Shown here piece after piece: positions 19,497-28,414 of a stretch of 39,281 nt of DNA (the stretch's first letter is position 1; every line of letters starts with the position of its first letter). Source of the DNA: a bacterium. GTDB taxonomy: Bacteria > Calescibacteriota > Calescibacteriia > Calescibacteriales > Calescibacteriaceae. The translations under genes were made by a program, and so were the position numbers. The DNA is taken from the NCBI GenBank assembly GCA_030550715.1, contig JAUQOU010000017.1, positions 1 to 39,281 of the forward strand. The letters run 5' to 3'. Below the pieces are notes generated by a model. That model searched no databases. It was given only the letters and a program-made list of their open reading frames with translations, and was not told the origin of the DNA.

Positions 19497-19578
19497 CTAA
19501 AGATATTCTTGGAGTTGGGCGAGAGAATTTAAATTTTGTAATTTTGCTTTAACTTATAACAATAGGAGGAGAGCAAAA

Positions 19579-19887
19579 ATGAACCAAATTAAGACATTGG
19601 AGGAAATAAAGGAAACTCTAATAAGATTAAAACCATTTCTTCGTGAGAGGTATAAAGTTAAGGAGATAGGGATTTTTGGTTCTTGGGTAAGAGGGGAGCA
19701 AGGGGAAGGAAGCGATATAGATATACTTATTGAGTTTGAAAAGGACGCTAAAATAGGGCTTCTGGAATTTATCCGCATAGAAAATTTTTTAAGCGAATAT
19801 CTTGGAATTAAAGTTGACCTTGTCCTCAGGTCTGCCCTAAAACCAAATATTGGAAAGTATATTTTGGAGGAAGTGATTTATCTATGA
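19579..19887 (+). CDS. MNT-type minimal nucleotidyltransferase (antitoxin of HEPN/MNT pair)
   Basis: [26 protein letters not shown] matches GSxxRG...SDIDxxI; adjacent to HEPN gene. Confidence 0.92.
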   Translation: MNQIKTLEEIKETLIRLKPFLRERYKVKEIGIFGSWVRGEQGEGSDIDILIEFEKDAKIGLLEFIRIENFLSEYLGIKVDLVLRSALKPNIGKYILEEVIYL

Positions 19888-20237
19888 GGAAAAGAGATGT
19901 AAGAGATTATTTACAAGATATACTTGATAACATGAGAAAAATAGAAAAGTTTATTTCAGGGGTAGAATATAAGGACTTTGCTAAAAATGAAGAGAAAGTT
20001 TATGCAGTGATAAGAGCAATTGAAATTATTGGAGAAGCTGTAAAGAGGATTCCAAAAGAAATAAGAGAAAAATATCCGGACATTCCATGGAAAGAAATGG
20101 CGGGTATGAGGGATAAAGTTATTCACGAATACTTTGGGGTAGATATTAAAATTGTGTGGACAACTGTAAAGGAGGAAATACCCCCCTTAAAAGAAAAAAT
20201 TGAGGTGATCATAAAAACATTAAAGGATGATAAATGA
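19884..20237 (+). CDS. HepT-like HEPN-domain toxin (DUF86 type)
   Basis: [48 protein letters not shown] with Rx4HxY; 4-bp overlap with MNT gene. Confidence 0.93.
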   Translation: MRKRDVRDYLQDILDNMRKIEKFISGVEYKDFAKNEEKVYAVIRAIEIIGEAVKRIPKEIREKYPDIPWKEMAGMRDKVIHEYFGVDIKIVWTTVKEEIPPLKEKIEVIIKTLKDDK

Positions 20238-20346
20238 AAACTTAAATTATGCTGCATTAGTGAGAGAGTATGTTCTTCAAATCTCCACAATTTCTGTAAA
20301 AAGTTATATGGAGAGATTTGAAATTATTTACCCAAAATTTTCCTGA
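20227..20346 (+). CDS. Small 39-aa ORF overlapping the end of hepT
   Basis: ATG at 20227: [39 protein letters not shown]; overlaps the hepT stop by 11 nt. Not in the supplied track because of length. Confidence 0.3.
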   Translation: MINENLNYAALVREYVLQISTISVKSYMERFEIIYPKFS

Positions 20347-20463
20347 TTCTTATTTTAATATCATTAAGAACAAATAAGAGAGCTGGCTCAAAACCAACAG
20401 TTCGCAGAGAAAAATTATTATATATTTTTTAAAAAGAAAGATAAATGAAGGGAGAAGGTTGAA

Positions 20464-23400
20464 ATGGATATAGGGAAAGTAAGAGAGAGAGGTAAGGAGA
20501 CAGGGAAAGTTATTTTTGCGCTTTTGCTTTTCGTTTTGGTAAGTTGCTTTGCCTTTATTTTTTCTTTTTCATCAGCATTTGCTCTGGGAATTCATAGTTT
20601 TGCCGAGTTCAGAAAAATTTATGGGAAAGATTGGCTATCTTTGTGGGAAACACAGAAAAATCCAAAACTTATATTCGGAGGGAAGTTCTTCTCTCAGAAT
20701 GCAATCCCTCTCCAACCCCCGAAAAATTACAAGACCGCAAACTTAAAATCTTCATATAAATTCTCTCCCTTTTCTATCACCGCTGAAAATGATAAACTCA
20801 TAATCACAGAAATTCCTTCTGAAATTATGTTCTCACCAAACGGTGATGGTTTTTTGGACTATGCTGTATTTTCCTTTCAGGTGAGAGTATCTCATACAGA
20901 TTCATGTGGGAGTCAAGGGAATACCCCATCGTATTGCTACATATCTTGGTCTCTTGAAATAAAAAAATGTGGGAGAGATAAAGGAGTGGAGGACAGAAAG
21001 GCGGAAGATGAAATAAGGAACAGTGAAACAGATGAGTGCAGTAAGGTAAGGGAGTTTGAGAGTGAATATAAAATACCTGAATTTCTGCCGGGTGAAATTA
21101 CAAAATCAATACCCATAAAAGTTGTTTGGGATGGGAAAGACGATGAAGGTCAATTGTCAGGTGAAGGGGTGTATAAATGGGATTTTTCGGTGGAGTATAA
21201 GAGAAGAAGTGAGTTATGTTATGGGGCGTGCAAGAGCGTATGTGAGGAGAATGAAAGGATATGTGGTTGCTATGAGAGATGCGATCCGGAATGCACGAAT
21301 AAGGAAAAGAAATTAGGAGCAGCATCAGTGAAATGGGAGCTTATACTTGACCTAACACCTCCAGAGATGGTTTTTTTGGGTCCCGAACCATTTTCAGATG
21401 ATAGAAGCAAGGTTGTTATAGCATATTCAGATGAGTTTGCGGGAGTGATAACAGAGAGTTTGAGTGTTTTTATGAATGGCAGGGATATAACGGAGGAATT
21501 CCAGAAAGGTGAGACACTCGCGATTTTTGAGCCATCAGAACCACTGCCTGAGGGAGAAATATCTTTGAGATTTTCTGTTTTTGATAGGGCGGGAAACTTT
21601 ACGGTTGGTGAAGGTAGATTTAAGGTTTTTTCATCGGATACGCTGAGGAAGTTTGGAGTTGCAAGAGATTTCCTAATTTCCCTGAAAGATGTTTATGGTT
21701 TCAGAGAGGATTTGGGAGACCTTTCATTTGATTGGTGGGGGTCAAAGCACCAAGTTCTGAGTTTTTCTGAGGGGGAAACAAGTATAACACTTGACATAAC
21801 ATTTGCGAAGTTTTTGCAGAGTTATGAGGGGATACCAGTTGCTGGAGCGAACCTATCTGTGATAGTAGATAGATATGGAGACGCGAGGGGGATATATGGA
21901 AGATATTTTCCTGATATATCAGCACCACGGGAACCGGTGATAAGTCCTGAGGAAGTAACAGAAATTGCACTCAGAGAATATATGAAAGGAAGAAGAGGGA
22001 AGGGACCATGTCCGACATGTGATATTGCGCCACTTCCACCCGGCATTGTTTTATTTCACCTTATGCTCTATTCTTCTGGAAACCCGCAGATTTTGGGAAA
22101 ACCGACTTTATGGATTTATCCTGTAATGAAGGGAGATGAATGGGAATATCATTTATGCTGGTTTGTAAGGGTTGGATACATTGGGTATTTTATAGACGCA
22201 GTAGATGGTAGTGTTGTGAAGAAAGTTAGATTTATCGCAAATTTTGGTGAACAGATAATTTACGCTTCTTCCGCAACAGGATATGTTTATGAAGATGACT
22301 GGTTCAGTGATAGTAAAGAAACATCAATTGTGGGACTTCCGAGGTTAATAGCAGGTATAGGAGGGAAGTATACATGTGGATGCGGGAGGACTCTTGACCT
22401 TTCTTGCTGTGCCTTTCTATTCCCTCTGTGCCCACTTTGCTGGAAAAGGGCTTGTTCAACATGCACATATTTTATTCCTTTGAATTTGGAGAGGTCTCTT
22501 TTGGGAGATATGGGTGGGAATCAAACACTTGAAGTTCTTACGTATCTTGGGTCTGCGACACATGTAGCAAAAGGAAATATTAACTGGTTTTACAGTTATC
22601 AGGGGACATCCTCTGATGAGACATTTTTTATTTCAGGTTTGGATAGTGATTTGGAGAGGGAAGAAGCGGGATTTCGTGAGGTGAATGCATACTACCATGT
22701 AATGAGAGCGAGAGATAGATTATCTCTTTTTGGAGTAAGTCTGACCGCCCCACTTACTGTTTATGCTACTTATTATCCTTATGACATTACCACATGCAAT
22801 GGATTTTCTACACACGGGGATAATAAATATGATATAGGATTATTGAATGGAGGGGAGATGGTAGTAGAATTCCTTTTACCTTTTACTATTCCTTGTATTC
22901 CCGCTTCATGGTCGGATGATGTAATATACCATGAATTCGGCCATGTTGTGCTATTTAACTACAAGATATTTGGTTCTGATACAGGTAGAGAACCTGTAGA
23001 TGGTTTTCATGAGGGTGTAGCAGATTATATATCTTCACTTGTTGATAGTCCCTTTTCCCCAGCAGATGGGCTTGACTCCATAATAGCCGAAGGATTCTAC
23101 TGCAACAATACAACTTGTGAAACGCCAAATTATATAAGAAATCTTGAAGAAAATATGAAGCAGGTCGGGCATTTTGTAAGAGTGGAATGCACCCCCGGAA
23201 AATATTATGTATGCTATATTAGAGAAATTTCGGAGGGAGTTCAGATAAACCCACACCGATACGGATTAGCGATAGGGAATGCGCTTTTCAGGTCAATAAA
23301 TCATTTTATGAGGAAGGGGGAAGCGATGGGAGTTGGGAGATTTTGGTCATACTCCCTTTTCAATTCGGTTTTGTTTTCTGCCCTGTATAACATGGTAGGT

Positions 23401-24234
23401 CAAAATGGAACATTTGAGCTTATGAATTATGGAGAATTTATTGCAAATATGATAGCGGTAATGTTTTCGCAGGACTGGGGTGGTTTTGAGGAACTCAAAG
23501 TGATATTCCATGACGTTTTGGCGACTATATCAGCAAGCAATTTTATAGCAGTTGATATTGATTCGCTCTCGGAAGGTGTAATATCAACGATAATTGTGGG
23601 AAAGCCGTATGTTACTGTGGGGAGGTGGCTATCAAGAGGGCAACTACCTTTGCTGGAAGCAGATGATGGTATTGTTTTCAGTTCGCCACTGACGTTGGTG
23701 GGATTTTTAGGAGGTTTGACGGATGGAGATATAATGTGGCGAGTTCGTCTTGCGACATCTCCTGATTTATTCTCAACCCCATCGGGTCGGACCAGCACAA
23801 ATTACTATGAGACAGATTGGACTACACCAACGTTCAGGAGTGAGGTAAGATTTTTCTATGGTTCATCACCCGAGGTAGTAACCTATTACTTTTTTGAATA
23901 TGAGATTCCCCGAGAGGTTTTTGATAATTTGAGGTCTGGGACACCCCGAAACCAGAACGCAAAAATATACGTTTTGATAGAGGTATCAAATGGTGGGCAA
24001 GTGAAGAACTCCACACTGAGGTTGGGTGGTAGAGAGATAAATTACTACTTTTATGCTCCGGGAACTGCAGAAGTAGGAGGAGGTGGTGGGGGTAGAGGAG
24101 GATGTTCATCTTTTTTGGCAATTTCAGAAATCCTGATGGTTCTGTTATTGGTTTGTTTCTACCGATGTATGAGAAGATTATCCCATGTTCTGGAAAAATT
24201 ATTACATTATAAGATGAGAAAGAAGCTGACATGA
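20464..24234 (+). CDS. Large secreted metalloprotease (gluzincin, M4/M36-like) with FlgD/Ig-like and cysteine-rich regions and a C-terminal sorting-like tail
   Basis: N-terminal hydrophobic signal; IMFSPNGDGFLDYAVFSF...VVWDGKDDEGQLSGEGVYKW; REVNAYYHVMRARDRLSLFG; HEFGH at 22930-22944 followed by GFHEGVADY; tail GGGGGGRGGCSSFLAISEILMVLLLVCFYRCMRRL. Confidence 0.8.
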   Translation: MDIGKVRERGKETGKVIFALLLFVLVSCFAFIFSFSSAFALGIHSFAEFRKIYGKDWLSLWETQKNPKLIFGGKFFSQNAIPLQPPKNYKTANLKSSYKFSPFSITAENDKLIITEIPSEIMFSPNGDGFLDYAVFSFQVRVSHTDSCGSQGNTPSYCYISWSLEIKKCGRDKGVEDRKAEDEIRNSETDECSKVREFESEYKIPEFLPGEITKSIPIKVVWDGKDDEGQLSGEGVYKWDFSVEYKRRSELCYGACKSVCEENERICGCYERCDPECTNKEKKLGAASVKWELILDLTPPEMVFLGPEPFSDDRSKVVIAYSDEFAGVITESLSVFMNGRDITEEFQKGETLAIFEPSEPLPEGEISLRFSVFDRAGNFTVGEGRFKVFSSDTLRKFGVARDFLISLKDVYGFREDLGDLSFDWWGSKHQVLSFSEGETSITLDITFAKFLQSYEGIPVAGANLSVIVDRYGDARGIYGRYFPDISAPREPVISPEEVTEIALREYMKGRRGKGPCPTCDIAPLPPGIVLFHLMLYSSGNPQILGKPTLWIYPVMKGDEWEYHLCWFVRVGYIGYFIDAVDGSVVKKVRFIANFGEQIIYASSATGYVYEDDWFSDSKETSIVGLPRLIAGIGGKYTCGCGRTLDLSCCAFLFPLCPLCWKRACSTCTYFIPLNLERSLLGDMGGNQTLEVLTYLGSATHVAKGNINWFYSYQGTSSDETFFISGLDSDLEREEAGFREVNAYYHVMRARDRLSLFGVSLTAPLTVYATYYPYDITTCNGFSTHGDNKYDIGLLNGGEMVVEFLLPFTIPCIPASWSDDVIYHEFGHVVLFNYKIFGSDTGREPVDGFHEGVADYISSLVDSPFSPADGLDSIIAEGFYCNNTTCETPNYIRNLEENMKQVGHFVRVECTPGKYYVCYIREISEGVQINPHRYGLAIGNALFRSINHFMRKGEAMGVGRFWSYSLFNSVLFSALYNMVGQNGTFELMNYGEFIANMIAVMFSQDWGGFEELKVIFHDVLATISASNFIAVDIDSLSEGVISTIIVGKPYVTVGRWLSRGQLPLLEADDGIVFSSPLTLVGFLGGLTDGDIMWRVRLATSPDLFSTPSGRTSTNYYETDWTTPTFRSEVRFFYGSSPEVVTYYFFEYEIPREVFDNLRSGTPRNQNAKIYVLIEVSNGGQVKNSTLRLGGREINYYFYAPGTAEVGGGGGGRGGCSSFLAISEILMVLLLVCFYRCMRRLSHVLEKLLHYKMRKKLT

Positions 24235-24259
24235 ACATAGTGAAAATTGTAAGATATGT

Positions 24260-24427
24260 TTGAAGAAAGTGGTTTCAAGTGGAGTTAGTTTGTCATCTGA
24301 CTGTGATATGTGTTTTATGGATATAAGGGATTATGGAGAGGTAGGGGCGGATAGCCCATACTGCATGAGGTGTGTAGAGCAATGGGAGGACTTTTGGCAG
24401 AGTTATCAAAGTTCATTAACGCAGTAG
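24260..24427 (+). CDS. Possible small CxxC-rich ORF or remnant
   Basis: Open frame 24230-24427 reads HEHSENCKICLKKVVSSGVSLSSDCDMCFMDIRDYGEVGADSPYCMRCVEQWEDFWQSYQSSLTQ*; three CxxC motifs; only TTG (24260) available as an early start. Confidence 0.3.
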   Translation: MKKVVSSGVSLSSDCDMCFMDIRDYGEVGADSPYCMRCVEQWEDFWQSYQSSLTQ

Positions 24428-24492
24428 AGATTGTAGGTAGGTTGATGGATGTAAAAAGATTTAATATATGTATGGGAAAGAGGTAAAAGAGT

Positions 24493-25375
24493 ATGGGTGA
24501 GATAAGAAGGATTAGTTTATATGTTTTTGTTTTTATGTGTTGTTTGTTTTGAGTGCTTGCGTGAGGGGAGTAGGGAAGGGACAGAATGAGAATGGAGGAA
24601 ATAAATCAAATGAAATTAGGGCAATGGGAGTTGCTGAGCTGAAAGAGAAAGTAGTTGAGATAAGATGGCAGAAGGTAAAATGCGAAGGTTATAGAATTTA
24701 CAAAACATCCTTAACTTTGTCTTTTTCTCCCTATTTTTCTTCTCCTCCGACAAAATCATCGGAAAAACTTATAGCTGTTTTGCCTTCCTCTGAGGAATCA
24801 TACAGGGACTATGAGGTTGAGGCATCAAGGCATTATATATACAGGATAGAAGCATTTGAAGGGGATAAGATAGTAGGAGAGACAAGGGCTGAGGTCAGGA
24901 CACCTTTTCCGCCATCCGTTGAATCTGCAGAAGTTGAAGTGATAACTTCTGAGCTTGTTATCATAAGGTGGAAGGGGAAAGGGGATGTGTATTCATATGA
25001 GGTTACAAGGGCAGATGAGAAGGGGGTAAAAATTTTAGCTGAGTTTCCATCTGGTATAACTTATTATCCAGATGGGAGTTTTGTGGGTGAAGGGAGGAAG
25101 TGTTGGTATATCAGAGGTAAATCAGGTTGGGGAGAGGATGAGAAGGTGGTCTGTTTGGAGGTTAGGTGAGGAGGAGCTTTACCACCTCCGCCATCACCAG
25201 CAAATCTTAAGGTTTTGATGACGGAGGGAGGTAAAGTTGAGTTAAGCTGGGATTTGAAGGGGGGATGGGATATAAGATTTTGAGGTGTGAGGTAGGAGGG
25301 AATGTGGGAAAGGAGGGAGAAGGGGGAGATGAGGAAAAGGTGGGGTATGAAACTTATATACAAAGAATACCAAGG
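24493..25375 (+). pseudogene. Decayed FN3-containing lipoprotein gene, copy 1
   Basis: MGEIRRISLYVFVFM then frame change to LFVLSAC lipobox; FN3-like VAELKEKVVEIRWQKVKCEGYRIYK; in-frame TGA at 25167-25169 followed by ANLKVLMTEGGKVELSWDLKGG, then frame change at a G6 run to GYKILRCEV. Confidence 0.75.
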
Positions 25376-25388
25376 TAATAAAAATGCT

Positions 25389-27401
25389 ATGAGGAACATA
25401 AAAAAAGAATTTTTTCTTCATAACAGCAGAGTTATCAGAGATGGGATTCATGGTAAGGAAGTCCCTTTATTTCTTTTGTGTTTTCTATTTATTTTTGTAT
25501 CAAACTTCATATTATGTTCTCAAAAAATTCCGAATGAAGATATAGCAGAGAAGTTGGGCAATGGAGAAGATAGAGGAAGAATATCCTTGCATAATGGAAT
25601 AGGAGCGGAGGTAAGCTTAAAAGAAAAATGTGTAAAAATATTTTGGGAAAAAGTAGAGGGAGATGGATACAGGATATACAAAATTGTAAATTTTGATTCT
25701 TCTTCGTCTGAACACCTGAAACAAGCTCAAAAGAATATTTTATCCCTTATTGCAACTTTACCTAACTCTGCAACTTCATATACCGATTGTGATGTTAAAC
25801 CATCTACTTCATACAAATATAAAGTAGTAGCATTTAAAGGTGATAAAGTTATACATTAGTTTGAGATTAAAATAACAACACCTTCACCACCTTTGGTCAG
25901 AGACCTAAAAGTAGATATAATATCTCCGAATCTTGCAGTATTAAAGTGGAGGAATGATGAGAATTCATATTTATACGAGGTAGCGAGAGCTAATTATAAA
26001 AAATCAAATAGGGCATTTCATTCATATCCTATAACTCTTGCTTTATTTCCTTCCGAAATAACTTTTTATCCTGATGGTAGCATAAGAGAGGGGGAGGAGT
26101 ATTGCTGGTTTGTAAGAGCAAAATCAGCTTGGGGAGAAGATACAGAGGTAACATGTGCCAGAGTGGTTGAGGTTCAAACAAAATTCCCAAATTCAAATTC
26201 CTTTTCAAATCTTTATCCGTATTTTCCTTTACCTCCGGAAAATCTTACTGCTGAAAAGAAAGAAGGAAAAGTTTATCTTACTTGGGAAGGGAGAGGAGGA
26301 GAAGGGTTCAAAATTCTAAGATGTGAATATGAAGATGAAAGGAAGTATTGTTCGGCTGATATAGCTATATGGATTACAGGGAAAGGAGAGTCATCTTTTA
26401 CCGATGAATTAGAAGAAGATAAAAAATATTGTTATAGGGTTCAAGTATATGATAAGTGAGGAGATTCAAGGAGTTCAAATCCTGTATGCGTTTCGGGATG
26501 TGAAAGGGAGTTTTTCAGAGATTTGGATGGAGATGGGTTTGGGAGTGGAGAAAAACTTAAAGGATGTGATATGCCCAAGGGTGTAACGATATATTCTGGG
26601 GATTGTAATGATGAGAATTCGTCTATAAATCCTGGAATGAGAGAGATTTGTGGAGATGGCATAGATAACAACTGTGATGGTTCGCCTGATGAGGGATGTG
26701 GTTGTGTAGAGGGAGAAACTCGTTTTTGCTATACTGGACCCATTGGTACTGAGGGTGTAGGGGAGTGTAGAGCAGGGATTCAAATGTGTGAGGGAGGTGG
26801 ATGGGGGAAGTGTGATGGTCAGGTATTACCTCGGATTGAAATTTGCGATGGTCTTGATAATGATTGTGATGGTAGGGTAGATGAAGCGGATATGTACATA
26901 TCATTTAAGGTTTATTGGGATAGTGATAGGATAAAGGAGCTTCCAGATTGGGTGTGTGAGAATTTGCCAAACTATCCATATAGGAGCACTGTAACATCAA
27001 GGTGGCCTGTAAATGTGATAATAGATGAGGTTAAGATAGAGGGGGTGGAAGCAAGGATAGAAACAAGAATTTATGTTGTTGATTTAGAGGATAGAACGAT
27101 TTTAATTTATGCCAAGGGACAGAACATTTTGGGTTATACAGAATTTGGAGAAAAATATAGTTGCGGTCAGACATTGGTATATATGGTGAAATCGATAAGG
27201 GTTCGTGGGGATACTATTTTTATTGAGGAGACCACAGAGGGCCTTATACCATTTATCAGGTTTGCTTGGATACCCCCAAGACCATATTTTGATTTTGTTG
27301 TTCTCCCGAAAGAATTTTCGCAAATCTTTAAAAATTCAAAAAACATAGTAGTGGTGGAGAGTAAGAGTGATGGTGATTTCTGTCCATTGGGAGAAATTTA
27401 A
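25389..27401 (+). pseudogene. FN3/MopE-like lipoprotein gene, copy 2, interrupted by two in-frame stops
   Basis: ORFs 25302-25859, 25893-26459 and 26523-27401 share one frame; stops are TAG 25857-25859 and TGA 26457-26459. Lipobox FILC; FN3 segments; MopE-like DLDGDGFGSG...GDCNDENSSINPGMREICGDGIDNNCDGSPDEGC and ICDGLDNDCDGRVDE. Confidence 0.8.
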
Positions 27402-27491
27402 AAACAGCCCTCTTATGAAAATTAAGATATTTTTTTATGAAATTTTATCTTACATCTTATTGCAAAGAGCGATCAAATTTTATTTTAAATC

Positions 27492-28358
27492 ATGATAACT
27501 TTTCACATAATAACTATCTTTCCTGAGTTCTTCTCATCTCCGCTTGATGTTGGACTTATAAAAAAAGCAAGGGAGAAAAACATTGTTGATTTTGATATTA
27601 TAGACCTGAAAGAGTTCGGACTCGGGAAACACAAACTTATTGATGATAGACCATACGGCGGTGGCTCCGGAATGATTTTGAGACCTGAGCCAGTTTGCTC
27701 TGCTATTCAATCAGCTAAAATAAAAGACCCAAACCGAAAAAGAGTAATTCTTATGACACCATCAGGGGAACTCCTGATTCAGCAAAAACTAAAAGAATTG
27801 GCTTCTCTTTCAGATATAGTTATCGTATGCCCAAGATATGAAGGCGTTGATGAGAGAGTGAAAAAGTATGTTGATGAGGAAATCTCAATAGGTGATTATG
27901 TTATTCACTCAGGAGATACTGCGTCTCTGGTCCTGATAGAAGGAATTATTAGATTGAAAGAAGGATTTATGTCGTCTTCCCCGGAGGAAGAGATATATTT
28001 TTCACTGCTTGATTTTCCTCAATACACAAGACCGAGGTCTTTTGAAAATTCAGAAGTTCCATCGGTTCTTCTTTCAGGAGATCACAAAAAAATCAGGTTA
28101 TGGAGAATTGAGCAGTCGGTTAGAAAAACTGTTCAGAGAAGACCCGACCTTATTTTAAAACTCATCTTGCAAAACGATGAGCTGAAAGATTTTCTCAAAG
28201 ATGAGTTAGAGAAAATTATAAGTTATCTTCTGTCTCTCTCTTACTGTAAGGGCAAAGAGATTCAAAGGCGGACCGATTTTGATGAGAAAATTTTCTCTGC
28301 TGTTTTTCGCTTTTTTTCTGATATGCAACTGGAAAATGACCCTTTTTCTCCTTTCTGA
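27492..28358 (+). CDS. trmD: tRNA (guanine-N1)-methyltransferase TrmD, divergent
   Basis: FHIITIFPEFFSSPLDVGLIKKA, DDRPYGGGSGMILRPEP, CPRYEGVDERV, ISIGDYV, LLDFPQYTRP, VPSVLLSGDHKKIRLWR. Confidence 0.92.
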   Translation: MITFHIITIFPEFFSSPLDVGLIKKAREKNIVDFDIIDLKEFGLGKHKLIDDRPYGGGSGMILRPEPVCSAIQSAKIKDPNRKRVILMTPSGELLIQQKLKELASLSDIVIVCPRYEGVDERVKKYVDEEISIGDYVIHSGDTASLVLIEGIIRLKEGFMSSSPEEEIYFSLLDFPQYTRPRSFENSEVPSVLLSGDHKKIRLWRIEQSVRKTVQRRPDLILKLILQNDELKDFLKDELEKIISYLLSLSYCKGKEIQRRTDFDEKIFSAVFRFFSDMQLENDPFSPF

Positions 28359-28414
28359 AACAAAAATCTGAAAAATTTTCAAACTGTTTTTCTCTCTTTT
28401 TATGTTATCTTATT

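Noticed and set aside
19579-20237. HEPN/MNT pair as a new defence system
   Set aside because: It is a known toxin-antitoxin type; only the additional small ORF is unusual.
21098-21325. Minus-strand ORFs in the metalloprotease gene (e.g. 21098-21325, 23427-23798)
   Set aside because: Antisense, no signal or domain; the plus-strand 1256-aa ORF explains the sequence.
25167-26459. Stop-codon recoding (selenocysteine, pyrrolysine or alternate code) to explain in-frame stops
   Set aside because: Confident genes in the same window end in TGA or TAG, both stop types occur in the decayed locus, and frameshifts are also present in copy 1, so gene decay is simpler.
26450-26490. ggagttcaaatcctgt as a possible tRNA T-arm
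   Set aside because: No acceptor stem or anticodon arm around it; it lies in the FN3/MopE coding frame.
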